The position numbers and the translations under genes were made by a program. Below the pieces are notes generated by a model. That model saw only the letters and a list, made by a program, of their open reading frames with translations, had not been told where the DNA came from and searched no databases. Positions 8,224 through 17,247 of a DNA stretch of 64,000 bases are shown here, one piece after another (positions within the stretch are counted from its first letter, which is position 1; every line of letters begins with the position of its first letter). This DNA is from Pseudomonadota bacterium (GTDB lineage: Bacteria > Desulfobacterota > Desulfobulbia > Desulfobulbales > SURF-16). The stretch is taken from positions 85,406-149,405 of the forward strand of contig JAHILF010000031.1 of the NCBI GenBank assembly GCA_018897105.1. Reading direction: 5' to 3'.

Positions 8224-9429
8224 ATGCGTTTATGGCTTACTGTCTTTTTTATACTCTCCTTCATACTTCTGCCTAACAACGATTCCTTCGCTGCATCCAG
8301 TAAAAAGGAACCGTTGCTAAAAGAATGCCTGAAATGCCATAATGAGGCCATTGAGAAGGAACTGCTGAAGAGATATATTCATCAGCCTTTTATTGACAAA
8401 AAATGCCTGACATGTCATGTCGACGCAAAAGATTCCCCTCCCGTTGCCGACCAGCCGTCCTCTGGCCAACAACAAGCCAGGTCAAAAATCCGCTGGCTCA
8501 GTATGTCCCCATCAGCGTCTGAGAAACACACATTTCTGCTGCCTGCAAAATCCGCCCCCGGCAAAATATTAAAAATATTAATTGAAGCAAAGACACCCGG
8601 CAAATCGCCGTTGCGCCAAGTATTGACTATCCCCGCGGCAAACACCATGGCAAAGGTGGAAAACGACCTGACTACGCCGCGGATAACAGACATCAAGGCC
8701 GACGTACAGCTGGGTATCCTGATCAATTCCGTAATCACCTGGCAGACTGACAAAAAAACAAATGCAACCGTGCACTACGGCATTGAAGATATGGGGCAAA
8801 TAATCGAAAAAAAATACTGCTTTGTTACTGACCATAAAATTACTCTGCCCGGTCTGAAAAAGGGATCAACCTATCAGGTTGCCATCACATGCCAGGATAT
8901 TTTCGGCAACAGCTCCACCTCTCCTTCTTTCAGTTTCTCCACTGCGGACATTTCCCCATTGCATGCACTTGCGTCCGAAAACCAAAGGGCCAGTAGTGAT
9001 AAAATTGCCTTAAAAAACAACTTCTTTACCACTAACGATAAAAATGTCATACTGGAACTGACAGCCAATCAACCGGTGTCCATTGCTCTCGGAACTGCAG
9101 CTGATGAACCCGCAGAAAGGCAGATCCTCATGGAAAAATCCGGCCAGTCCACTGATACGACAAAGGAACATATTCCTTTGACCAATAAAAAATACAGCAG
9201 CATGACTATCTGCACGACCTGCCACGAAGGCTTAAACCAGCAAAAATCCCATCCGGTCAATATACTGCCTAAGGGAAAATCAAAAATACCGCCCGAGTAT
9301 CCAACCCTGCCGGACGGTCGTATCTCCTGCATGACCTGCCACATTAATCATGCAGCAAACATTGAATACAGACTCATCAAATCATCGCGAAAGGAACTCT
9401 GTTTAGGTTGTCATCCGGACAAATTTTAA
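8224..9429 (+). CDS. Pentaheme cytochrome with an internal FN3-like domain
   Basis: A 401-residue protein with a signal peptide (cleavage near SFAAS). Two CxxCH motifs (CLKCH, CLTCH) lie in the first 70 residues and three (CTTCH, CMTCH, CLGCH) in the last 80. Between them, about residues 150-245 read as a fibronectin type III fold: ITDIKADVQLG, then VITWQTDKKTNATVHYG, then LPGLKKGSTYQVAI and a closing FSFST. The W..D..T..V.YG and LxxGTxY patterns are typical of extracellular FN3 modules. Hemes thus flank a likely protein- or carbohydrate-binding domain. It is co-transcribed with the 8-heme gene (14-bp gap), and the next gene begins 35 bp after its stop. It is probably an outer-surface adapter in electron transfer; this is inference. 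Confidence 0.85.
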   Translation: MRLWLTVFFILSFILLPNNDSFAASSKKEPLLKECLKCHNEAIEKELLKRYIHQPFIDKKCLTCHVDAKDSPPVADQPSSGQQQARSKIRWLSMSPSASEKHTFLLPAKSAPGKILKILIEAKTPGKSPLRQVLTIPAANTMAKVENDLTTPRITDIKADVQLGILINSVITWQTDKKTNATVHYGIEDMGQIIEKKYCFVTDHKITLPGLKKGSTYQVAITCQDIFGNSSTSPSFSFSTADISPLHALASENQRASSDKIALKNNFFTTNDKNVILELTANQPVSIALGTAADEPAERQILMEKSGQSTDTTKEHIPLTNKKYSSMTICTTCHEGLNQQKSHPVNILPKGKSKIPPEYPTLPDGRISCMTCHINHAANIEYRLIKSSRKELCLGCHPDKF

Positions 9430-9464
9430 CAGAACTGTTCCGCCAGCAAAAAGCACTGACTGCC

Positions 9465-10004
9465 ATGAATCCATACAAAAACAAAAGAAAAAAACTCAAT
9501 CTGAACGTGAAGCGGGAATTCCAGAAATGGCTTTTCCTACGCATGACAGCGCAAGTTCTGCTCAGCTCGCTCGTTGCTGCAGTGATTCTTTATTTTTACG
9601 CCAGAAGCGAAATTACCGACAGCTTCTACTCAGCCCATGTGACAATCCGCCGGGTCAGTGATCTTCTCCTGCCGGTTATTGCTGCCGGATCCGCGGTGAG
9701 CTTTTTGGGCACCCTTCTCGTGGTAATTTTTCTCCCCCAGAGAATAGCCGGACCTCTCTACCGAATCGAAAAACGATTGGAAGATTTAAAAGAAGGCGAT
9801 CTGCGCTCGGAATGCAAACTGCGCAGAAATGACATTCTGCAGGAAATGGCCGCGACCCTTAACGACTGCACCGGTTCTCTGCAGAAAAAAATCAAGATGG
9901 CCCAGGAAAATCAGGTGCAACTTGAAAAAACACTCCATAAATCAGCTGAAACTAGTGATGCTTTCGCTAAACTGAAAGAAAATCTGGACAGTTTTAAAAC
10001 CTGA
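9465..10004 (+). CDS. HAMP-domain membrane protein without an output domain
   Basis: Starting at ATG 9465 (MNPYKNKRKK) gives 179 residues; an in-frame start further upstream would overlap the cytochrome gene. Two membrane segments (about residues 25-45 and 66-92) bracket a very short periplasmic loop. The second is followed by PQRIAGPLYRIEKRLEDLKEGDL, a clear HAMP signature, and then a coiled coil up to the C-terminus. There is no kinase, GGDEF or methyl-accepting domain. Such HAMP-only proteins sit in several multiheme cytochrome operons; their job is unknown. It could couple periplasmic redox state to a partner protein. It is the last gene of the unit beginning with the 8-heme cytochrome. 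Confidence 0.75.
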   Translation: MNPYKNKRKKLNLNVKREFQKWLFLRMTAQVLLSSLVAAVILYFYARSEITDSFYSAHVTIRRVSDLLLPVIAAGSAVSFLGTLLVVIFLPQRIAGPLYRIEKRLEDLKEGDLRSECKLRRNDILQEMAATLNDCTGSLQKKIKMAQENQVQLEKTLHKSAETSDAFAKLKENLDSFKT

Positions 10005-10245
10005 TTCTCACAACTCCTTGCATTTTTTTTACAATCCTTCTGACTAAAATATTGCTTTTTTTGCCAGACTATGGCAACTATTTGCCGTATTTGCGTGTTA
10101 GACCCTGATATTTAACGGCTCGCAGATATTTTTTCTATTCTGGAATTTCCCTTTTTTATTAACTTTGGCCTTTATAAAAAAACAGAAAAACACTCTAACT
10201 TTCGGTTACTTAACGCTTAATTTCAACATCAGGAGGATAATTTAG

Positions 10246-11064
10246 GTGAAAATGAGCAAAAAATATAAAAAGATTCAATTGATGAAACAAACGGTGGCAG
10301 CAACTTTTGTAATCTTCCTGACAGCTGGGGTAGCGGCACCTTTTGCCTTGGCACAAGATACGGAGCGTCCTGTGCTGACTGTGGACGATTGTGTAAAATG
10401 CCATGATGCCGCACCGCAGGCCATTGAAAGTGCGGGCGGCAAACATAAGACCGAAGTTACCTGTATTGACTGCCATGAGGGTCATCCTCCCAGAAACACC
10501 GACATTATCCCTCAATGCAGCAAGTGCCATACAGGCGAAAAACATTTTGAACTTGAAGGCTGCATGAGCTGCCATACCAACCCGCATACACCGCTTAAGA
10601 TCACCCTGGCCGACAATCTTACCGAACCCTGCCTTACCTGTCATACCGATCAGATTGATCAGCTGAAACAAAATCTAAGCAAACATACCGAACAGTCCTG
10701 CACTACCTGTCATACCGCCCATGGCGAGCTGCCGAGCTGCACCAACTGCCATACCCCCCATTCTGAAGACATGGTGCAGGCTGACTGCCTGAGTTGCCAT
10801 AAACCGCATATGCCTCTACAGGTTACCTATCCTGATGATACCCCGTCCAAACTTTGCGCTTCCTGTCATCAGACCGCTTATGACCTGTTGATGGCCAACA
10901 CCTCGAAACACCATGAGCGTTCCTGTGCCGATTGCCACAAGTCGCAGCACAAGATGATTCCGAAGTGCCAGGATTGCCATGGCGTACCACATCCCGAGGA
11001 TATGATGAAGAAATTCCCGACATGTGGTGAATGTCACGGCATTGCCCATGACGTGACCAAGTAA
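10246..11064 (+). CDS. Dodecaheme c-type cytochrome (copy A of a tandem pair)
   Basis: A 272-residue protein. GTG 10246 is favoured because AGGAGG lies 9 nt upstream. A signal peptide ends near PFALA. Twelve CxxCH motifs follow in about 225 residues, so it is very heme-dense with little other fold. A four-heme unit repeats internally: C..CHxPHxPL, then C..CH plus LxxNxSKH, then C..CHxxH, then PxCxxCH. The last unit ends KFPTCGECHGIAH. It has its own upstream region and terminator and is followed by a paralogue of the same layout. It is likely a periplasmic or extracellular electron-wire-type cytochrome; family assignment beyond multiheme c-type is not possible here. Confidence 0.9.
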   Translation: MKMSKKYKKIQLMKQTVAATFVIFLTAGVAAPFALAQDTERPVLTVDDCVKCHDAAPQAIESAGGKHKTEVTCIDCHEGHPPRNTDIIPQCSKCHTGEKHFELEGCMSCHTNPHTPLKITLADNLTEPCLTCHTDQIDQLKQNLSKHTEQSCTTCHTAHGELPSCTNCHTPHSEDMVQADCLSCHKPHMPLQVTYPDDTPSKLCASCHQTAYDLLMANTSKHHERSCADCHKSQHKMIPKCQDCHGVPHPEDMMKKFPTCGECHGIAHDVTK

Positions 11065-11074
11065 CAGTTTATTT

Positions 11075-11113
11075 AAAAAGAGTGAGCGGAGATACTGCTC
11101 ACTCTTTTTTTTT
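11075..11113 (+). terminator. Rho-independent terminator after dodecaheme cytochrome A
   Basis: AAAAAGAGTGAGC pairs with GCTCACTCTTTTT across a 9-nt loop and ends in nine T residues. It begins 10 bp after the stop codon, so copy A is separated transcriptionally from copy B. Confidence 0.9.
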
Positions 11114-11177
11114 CTCCATTCGCCTATCACACAGAATATTCTGTGTTCTGCTACTTATTGAAGATAAGGAATATGTT

Positions 11178-12107
11178 ATGAAAAAGAAAAGAAAAATTCT
11201 TTACAATGTCCTCTCCGTTTTTTTCATTTCCTCGGCCATTTCCTGTATGCCGATCAATGCTACAGAACGCGGAACAGAAGTAAAGAACGGAAATGATAAA
11301 GCCCCTATGCTCCTTGCCAGTGCCGAGCAACCGGCAGCCGCACAGGCAGACTCCGCCGCCAACAATGGCGCAGCGCTCTATGCCCAGGCACCTGAACCTC
11401 TGACCGTCATCCAATGCGCCCAATGCCATACCGCAGTATTCTACAAGATCAAAAATGACGGCGGCCGGCACCGTATAAACTGCCAGGACTGCCACCAGCA
11501 ATTTCATTCATACAATCCGACCAAAAACAACTGGAAGGAAATCATGCCGAAGTGCACCCAATGCCACACTGAACCGCCCCATGGGGCGAACTTTCTCGAC
11601 TGCATGAGCTGCCATATCATCCCCCATACCCCGTTGAATGTCCCCATGAACGATTTACTGGGCGGCCAATGCGCCAACTGCCATACCGGCCCCTCCGGTG
11701 AACTGACGCAGTTCCCCAGCCTCCACACCCAGCAGGGCTGCAGCACCTGTCACCATACCAAACACGGTTATATACCATCCTGCATGGAATGCCATGAGCC
11801 CCATATTCCCGACCAACCGGTGGAGGCCTGCAAGTCATGCCATCCCGTGCACCGGCCTCTCGAGATTACCTACGAGGCAGGAACCGAGGCTACATGCGGC
11901 GCCTGCCATGACCAGGTTTATGAAGTCTGGGCAGCCTCGCCAAGCAAACATTCCGGAGTTCCCTGCGCCGAATGCCATGCAAAGCATGGTCAGATTCCGC
12001 AGTGCACCAATTGCCATGACCAGCCCCACGATCCAAAAATGCTGGAAAAATTCCCGCGTTGTCTGGATTGCCATATCAACGCCCACAACCCGCCGATTAA
12101 TAAATAA
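11178..12107 (+). CDS. Dodecaheme c-type cytochrome (copy B of a tandem pair), possible lipoprotein
   Basis: I start at ATG 11178 (MKKKRKI), with AAGGA 7 nt upstream, because it opens a signal sequence ending ISSAISC, a possible lipobox. After a 60-residue Ala/Gln-rich linker come twelve CxxCH motifs (CAQCH to CLDCH). The layout follows copy A closely, including C..CHxPHxPL, SPSKH before CAECH, HGQIPQCTNCH and KFPRCLDCHINAH near the end, so the two are tandem paralogues. Copy B differs in its longer N-terminal linker and possible lipid anchor, which suggests copy A is free and copy B membrane-tethered. The role is presumably electron transfer across the periplasm. Confidence 0.9.
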   Translation: MKKKRKILYNVLSVFFISSAISCMPINATERGTEVKNGNDKAPMLLASAEQPAAAQADSAANNGAALYAQAPEPLTVIQCAQCHTAVFYKIKNDGGRHRINCQDCHQQFHSYNPTKNNWKEIMPKCTQCHTEPPHGANFLDCMSCHIIPHTPLNVPMNDLLGGQCANCHTGPSGELTQFPSLHTQQGCSTCHHTKHGYIPSCMECHEPHIPDQPVEACKSCHPVHRPLEITYEAGTEATCGACHDQVYEVWAASPSKHSGVPCAECHAKHGQIPQCTNCHDQPHDPKMLEKFPRCLDCHINAHNPPINK

Positions 12108-12130
12108 TCAAAGGTTTCCACGGATGCAGC

Positions 12131-12163
12131 AAAAAAGCCCCGGTTTCTTCCGGGGCTTTTTTT
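12131..12163 (+). terminator. Rho-independent terminator after dodecaheme cytochrome B
   Basis: AAAAAAGCCCCGG pairs with CCGGGGCTTTTTTT around a 6-nt loop. It lies 23 bp after the stop codon and closes the cytochrome cluster. Confidence 0.92.
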
Positions 12164-12339
12164 ATCCTTTTTTTTAAGAGCATCGGCAGTAAAATTCTGC
12201 TACATATTTAAATGATTACTCTTCCGGATTCTATGAATCTCATTTCCTTGTTAAAAACAAACATATTACTTTTTTCGGCCAGGTAAGGATTAAGTCAATA
12301 ACAGAGCATTTCTTCTAACGCTGTTGATCTGAAACAACC

Positions 12340-14097
12340 ATGCCCTTGTCTTCCAATCTCAAGAGGAAATTTTTTATTTACATGGCCTTGACCGGGCTTG
12401 TCCCTTTGCTCGTTCTCGCTTTTCAAAATCATTATTTCGGCAAAAAGGCCATTGAAAAACTGGAGATTGAGCACCTGAATTATTCCCTGAAATCAAGAAT
12501 GCTCTGGCTAAGGGAATGGACACGACAAACCAAAAAAGAGTTCTTCAGTCTAGGCATCCAGCTCTCCGCCAAAGACGCGCGAATTACCAAGGAAGATCTC
12601 ACGGCTCTGGATTTTGCGGTTCAGGGTCTCTTCAATGGTCACTCAAAATACAAATCCCTGACGGTATATGACCCAAATTGGTCTGTTATCCGGCAGTTCA
12701 ATGAAAATCCCCAATTTGAAATACCGCCGCCTTCCAGCGGTTTCAAAAAAAAATTCGTCATTCCCGATATTTTTTTGGCGGATAGACCGTTTCTAACCCC
12801 GGATAAGGATACCATCCTGCCGTTGGGGCAAACCGTGCTTGACCGCAACGGCCATCCAGCTCTTTATATAATCGGGGAAATGAATATGACACAGTCCCTG
12901 AAACGGGTTCTATCCGACACCTCTGATCTTGATGAAAGCGGCAAGATTTATCTTGTTTCCGGAGACGGGAGCCTGCTGTATCAGGCATCACCCGCGGCCT
13001 ATGAATGCCCCGGCACCATGATCTTCCCTGGCAAACTGCTGCAAGGACCGTACTGGCAGTTACAGAAAAGAAGAGACTGCAGGGGAGTTTCTGTTTTTTC
13101 CGTTGCCGCGCCCATTACGGAAATGGACTGGATACTCATCGTTGAAGTTGACAAAATGCACGCCATGAAGGAGATCGAGAGATACAGAGGTATAGGCAGC
13201 AGCACGGCCCTGGCAATCCTCATTCTCATCCTTATCGGCTCCTGGCGGACGGCTAGTAACGTAGCTGATCCTCTTGATGAGCTGGCACGGGTTGCCCGCC
13301 ATATCTCGGAAGGCAATCACCAGGAACGACTCCCTGTTTTTAAAGACCGCTATCTTAATAATGTCGGCGAGGCATTCAACGCCATGCTGGATACCCTTGA
13401 TGCCAACAAGCGGCTGATGATTCAGACTATCTCTCTTAGCGCCGTGGGAAAACTGAGTTCCAGCATTGTCCATGAAATGCGCAACCCCCTCTCTTCGGTC
13501 AAAATCAACCTGCAGGCCCTTGCGCACAAAGTCAAAGAAGATCCGGCCTATGCGGAAATGGCCAGCATAGCCATTTCCCAGGTGAAGCGGCTCGAATCGA
13601 TGTTTTCCGATCTCCTCCACTTCAGCAAACCGATTCAGTTAAACCCCGAAGAGGTGACTTTCCGGGAGATAGCCAACGAGGTACAGGAAATCCTTACCCA
13701 GAAGGCCGCCGATAAGATCATTTCACTGGAGATCATCGACAATCTGGGCAGCACATCAATAACGGTTGATAAGAAACAGGTTGTCCAGGCCTTAATCAAT
13801 CTGGTTGACAATGCCATCCAGTGGTCGCCCGACAACGGCACAGTGCAGATCATCGGCGAACAGGCCAAGGCCGCTGGTGGTTTTACCATTATTATCAAGG
13901 ACCAAGGGCCGGGAATTCGGGAAGAACAGATAAATAATCTTTTTCAACCTTTTTACACCACCAGGGAAACAGGGACCGGCTTAGGTCTGGCCAATGTGAA
14001 AAAGATTGTCGAATTTCACGGCGGCTCGGTTTTTGCTGGCAACAATCTGGGTGGTGGTGCACGGTTTTCAATGACTTTCAACGAAAGGCCACGCTGA
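12340..14097 (+). CDS. Membrane sensor histidine kinase of an NtrB/AtoS-like pair
   Basis: 585 residues. One membrane helix near residues 10-28 is followed by a periplasmic sensor region of about 250 residues (Cache-like by layout), a second membrane helix near 285-302, a HAMP segment (DPLDELARVARHISEG), and the H-box VGKLSSSIVHEMRNPLSSVK. The ATPase domain keeps the N-box (NLVDNAIQWS), DQGPGI and GTGLGLANVKKI. The gene overlaps its regulator's start by one base (TGATG), so the two are translationally coupled. The family controls sigma54-dependent genes, often for solute uptake or use. The porin and binding protein downstream, or the cytochromes upstream, are candidate targets. The ligand is not predictable. 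Confidence 0.88.
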   Translation: MPLSSNLKRKFFIYMALTGLVPLLVLAFQNHYFGKKAIEKLEIEHLNYSLKSRMLWLREWTRQTKKEFFSLGIQLSAKDARITKEDLTALDFAVQGLFNGHSKYKSLTVYDPNWSVIRQFNENPQFEIPPPSSGFKKKFVIPDIFLADRPFLTPDKDTILPLGQTVLDRNGHPALYIIGEMNMTQSLKRVLSDTSDLDESGKIYLVSGDGSLLYQASPAAYECPGTMIFPGKLLQGPYWQLQKRRDCRGVSVFSVAAPITEMDWILIVEVDKMHAMKEIERYRGIGSSTALAILILILIGSWRTASNVADPLDELARVARHISEGNHQERLPVFKDRYLNNVGEAFNAMLDTLDANKRLMIQTISLSAVGKLSSSIVHEMRNPLSSVKINLQALAHKVKEDPAYAEMASIAISQVKRLESMFSDLLHFSKPIQLNPEEVTFREIANEVQEILTQKAADKIISLEIIDNLGSTSITVDKKQVVQALINLVDNAIQWSPDNGTVQIIGEQAKAAGGFTIIIKDQGPGIREEQINNLFQPFYTTRETGTGLGLANVKKIVEFHGGSVFAGNNLGGGARFSMTFNERPR

Positions 14098-15443
14098 TGA
14101 GCGTAATACTGATTATTGATGACGACAAACTTCTCTGCCGCAGTCTGCAGATTCAACTTGAGGCTGTCGGGCATAAAACATGTCTTGCCCACACCATGCA
14201 CGAGGGACTGGAGACCACTGTATCCGCCAGACCGGACCTCATCCTGCTGGACATCAATCTGCCGGACCAGAGCGGACTGCTGGGTTTACCGGCATTGCTG
14301 GAAAAAAACCATGGCCTGTGCGTGGTGATTATGACCGGCAATCCCGACAACAAGGCTGTTATTGATTCCATGCGCAAGGGTGCCTTTGATTATCTGCGTA
14401 AGCCTCTGGATCTTGATGAGCTGTTTGCCATGGTAGAAAAGATGGAAGACCGCAAGAAAATGACGCAATCGCTGCAATCAGAGCAGCTTGTCACACCTCG
14501 CCCCTCCCTTGACGATCTTATCGGCGCCCATCCTAAAATAATTGAACTGCTGAAACAGATCGGTCTTCTTTCCCGCAGCAGGGTCACTGTCCTGATCCAG
14601 GGAGAAAGCGGTACAGGCAAGGAACTGGTGGCAAAGATTCTTCATGCCTCCTCCTCCCCCGGCATGCCTTTTGTGGCCATTAACTGTTCGGCGGTTGTCC
14701 CGACCCTGCTGGAAAGCGAACTCTTCGGCTATGAAAAGGGCGCCTTTACCGGAGCGGATAAGATCAAAATAGGCAAAATGGAATTTGCCGGGGAAGGCAC
14801 GGTGTTCCTTGATGAAATTGGCGACATGCCGCATGATCTGCAGAGCAAACTGTTGCGGGTGCTGCAGGAAGAGGAATTTGTCCGGGTTGGCGGGCTTGAG
14901 ACTATTCCGCTCAAGGCTCGGATAGTGACGGCCACCCACCGGGATCTGCAAGGCATGGTGGAACAAGGGCAATTCAGACAGGACCTTTTTTACCGATTGA
15001 ACGTCTCCACTTTAAATATCACCCCTTTGCGGTTCCGGCGTGAGGATATCCCCTTGCTGGTTGACAGTCTGTTGGCCAGAATCAGCGCAAAGCTGCATTG
15101 CGACCTGCCATCCGTTTCCGAAGCGGCCATGAAAAAAATGATAAATTATAACTGGCCGGGCAACGTCAGAGAGCTTGAAAATGTCCTGACCCGGGCCGCG
15201 GCCCTTTCCCGCGACAACAGAGTTCTTGCCGAAGACATCGTCTGGCAGGAGACAAAAACCCCTGCTGCCGCTGATCAGCAAGCCGAATCATTCACCCTGG
15301 CAGAGGCGGAGAAATCTCACATTACCAGTGCGCTTCTCGAAAACGACTGGAATATTACCCATACCGCGCTGAAATTAGCCATCTCGCCCACCACCCTTCG
15401 TAAAAAGATCAATGATTTCGATATCAGAAAGCCGACAACCTGA
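14097..15443 (+). CDS. Sigma54-dependent NtrC-family response regulator
   Basis: 448 residues with an N-terminal receiver domain (phospho-acceptor in LILLDINLPDQSG, Lys in YLRKPLD). The AAA+ domain has Walker A GESGTGKE, the sigma54-contact loop GAFTGA and Walker B VFLDEIGD. A C-terminal Fis-type helix-turn-helix ends ISPTTLRKKINDF. All the parts needed to open sigma54 promoters are present. It is coupled to the histidine kinase before it. A sigma54-like site at 19114-19129 upstream of a secreted-protein gene is one possible target in this window; other targets may lie elsewhere. Confidence 0.92.
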   Translation: MSVILIIDDDKLLCRSLQIQLEAVGHKTCLAHTMHEGLETTVSARPDLILLDINLPDQSGLLGLPALLEKNHGLCVVIMTGNPDNKAVIDSMRKGAFDYLRKPLDLDELFAMVEKMEDRKKMTQSLQSEQLVTPRPSLDDLIGAHPKIIELLKQIGLLSRSRVTVLIQGESGTGKELVAKILHASSSPGMPFVAINCSAVVPTLLESELFGYEKGAFTGADKIKIGKMEFAGEGTVFLDEIGDMPHDLQSKLLRVLQEEEFVRVGGLETIPLKARIVTATHRDLQGMVEQGQFRQDLFYRLNVSTLNITPLRFRREDIPLLVDSLLARISAKLHCDLPSVSEAAMKKMINYNWPGNVRELENVLTRAAALSRDNRVLAEDIVWQETKTPAAADQQAESFTLAEAEKSHITSALLENDWNITHTALKLAISPTTLRKKINDFDIRKPTT

Positions 15444-15535
15444 AAACGATTTCCATGCCCTGAATACCAACCCACCGGCTTAGACCGCATCTTGCCGGTT
15501 GACGCATTGTTTCCTTACAGATATTCTTGGAGATC

Positions 15536-16759
15536 ATGCGACTGAAAAAAATAACCATAATCAGCCTGGCCCTGCTTACACTTCTTCTGCCGATGCCGCT
15601 TGCAGCCTATGATCTGAATGAAAAGATCCAGCTGCACGGTTTTGCCTCACAGGGCTATCTTGACAGCTCAGGCAACAACTTCCTGTCAGACAGCCTGGGC
15701 GGCACCTTTGATTTCAATGAAATCGGCGTCAATCTGAACGTGCGCTTTACCGACAAACTCCGCTTTGGCGGCCAGATTCTGTCCAGAAAAATGGGGAGCT
15801 ATGGCGACAACCAAATCCGTCTGGACTGGGGACTTGCGGATTACCGTTTTCAGGACTGGGCGGGAATACGCCTCGGCAAGGTCAAGATTCCCATGGGCCT
15901 TTACAATACGGAAAGAGATTCCGACTTTCTGCGGGCCATGATTTTTCTCCCCCAAAGCATCTATGACGAAACACGACGCGACACCTGGCTCGCCCAATCG
16001 GGCGGTGAACTTTACGGCAACGTGGCAATGGATGCCTTCGGGGACTTTGACTATAAACTCTTTTACGGACGCATCAAATATGAGGGAGACTCGGTTTATC
16101 ATGATTCCACCCTGGCCAACATCAACAGACGGCTGGCCGACAACCTGGCAGACCCCAATCCCGATCCCCTTCTCCCCACCCACATCAACCAATGCGACCG
16201 CGACAACGATTATCTGTATGGTGCCAACCTCATCTACTCCCCCCCTCTTGAGAATCTCCGTCTGGGAATCTCCTATGCCAGCCAGAAGGATACCTCCTAC
16301 GCTGATAATATAAAAATCGGCGAATATAAAACCAACAGCTACTTTGTCTTTTCCCTGGAATACATCTGGAGGAACCTCTCGTTGAGCGCAGAATACGGAG
16401 AAAACGACCGCACGCAAACCCTCTACGACGTCACCACTTTTGATGGCCCCAACCAGGCCTGGTACGTCATGCTCACCTACAGCGCCACCGACCGGCTAAG
16501 CTTTTCCGTTCTCTACGACGAATACTGGAAAGAAAAATACAACAAGGACGACTCCATCCATGCCAGCGGCAGGTACAATTCCACCCCCTGGAGAAAGGAT
16601 TGGGGCTTCGGTGTCCGTTATGATGTCAACGAAAACTGGACAGTCAAAGGCGAGTGGCACATAGTTGACGGCTCGGCCCTGCTGCTTGAATTTTTCAACC
16701 CGGACGGCACGGAAAGATACTGGCAGTACGGTGCTGTTAAAGCGTCCTTTAATTTCTGA
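15536..16759 (+). CDS. Outer-membrane porin (phosphate-selective-porin-like beta-barrel)
   Basis: About 407 residues with a clear signal peptide (cleavage after LPLAA). The mature sequence is beta-barrel-like with alternating amphipathic strands, aromatic-rich turns, an early IQLHGFASQGYL strand and a final QYGAVKASFNF strand ending in Phe, the usual outer-membrane insertion signal. Features such as RLGKVKIPMGLYN and the long acidic loops resemble porins that pass small anions or carboxylates. I chose ATG 15536; TTG 15527 is also in frame, and the GGAG between them lies close to 15536. It is followed 2 bp later by a small periplasmic protein and then a membrane sensor, which suggests one uptake and sensing unit. 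Confidence 0.78.
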   Translation: MRLKKITIISLALLTLLLPMPLAAYDLNEKIQLHGFASQGYLDSSGNNFLSDSLGGTFDFNEIGVNLNVRFTDKLRFGGQILSRKMGSYGDNQIRLDWGLADYRFQDWAGIRLGKVKIPMGLYNTERDSDFLRAMIFLPQSIYDETRRDTWLAQSGGELYGNVAMDAFGDFDYKLFYGRIKYEGDSVYHDSTLANINRRLADNLADPNPDPLLPTHINQCDRDNDYLYGANLIYSPPLENLRLGISYASQKDTSYADNIKIGEYKTNSYFVFSLEYIWRNLSLSAEYGENDRTQTLYDVTTFDGPNQAWYVMLTYSATDRLSFSVLYDEYWKEKYNKDDSIHASGRYNSTPWRKDWGFGVRYDVNENWTVKGEWHIVDGSALLLEFFNPDGTERYWQYGAVKASFNF

Positions 16760-16761
16760 GC

Positions 16762-17208
16762 ATGATTAGGAATTTCATGGGAAAACCGTTGAAAACGATC
16801 ATGTTGCTGCTGCTTGTCATGCTGTACGGGGCACCCGGTTCCTGTCTTGCAGCCGAGATTATTCTGGTAGTCAACCATGAGAACCCTCTCACAGGAATTA
16901 CCTGGCGGGCGGCTGAGCGTATTTTTCTCAGCAAGAAAACGGAATGGACCCAGGGCGAACACATCCATGTCGTGGTAAACAACGATCCGGAGGTGTATGC
17001 TTCTTTCTGCCGGGAGATTTTAAAAAAAACTCCCCTGCAGTATCTGCTTTACCGGAAAAAGATGCTCTTTAATGGTTCAGGGATCCCACCTCGGGTCATG
17101 AACAACGATGAAGAGGTCAAGAATTTTATAGCGGCCACCAAAGATGCCATAGGCTTTATCAGGAATGATTCCCTGGATTTCAGGGTAAAACAGCTTGTCA
17201 TCCGCTGA
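16762..17208 (+). CDS. Small periplasmic substrate-binding-like protein (PstS-like fold)
   Basis: 148 residues with a signal peptide ending near GSCLAA. The mature part matches the short PBP-like proteins related to phosphate-binding PstS: EIILVVNHENPLTGITWRA, an ERIFLSKKTEW segment, and a terminal AIGFIRNDSLD. These are about half a normal solute-binding protein. ATG 16762 starts 2 bp after the porin stop. ATG 16777 has a better AGGA upstream and would give a slightly shorter protein. Its place between a porin and a membrane sensor suggests it presents a ligand to the sensor; the ligand is unknown. Confidence 0.72.
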   Translation: MIRNFMGKPLKTIMLLLLVMLYGAPGSCLAAEIILVVNHENPLTGITWRAAERIFLSKKTEWTQGEHIHVVVNNDPEVYASFCREILKKTPLQYLLYRKKMLFNGSGIPPRVMNNDEEVKNFIAATKDAIGFIRNDSLDFRVKQLVIR

Positions 17209-17247
17209 CGTCTTCGGCGCAAAGCAGAGAACAAGGACAACATTGCC

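Noticed and set aside
10071..10085. TGGCAACTATTTGCC as a sigma54 promoter for the first dodecaheme gene
   Set aside because: The GG to GC distance is one base too short for a sigma54 promoter, which tolerates little variation.
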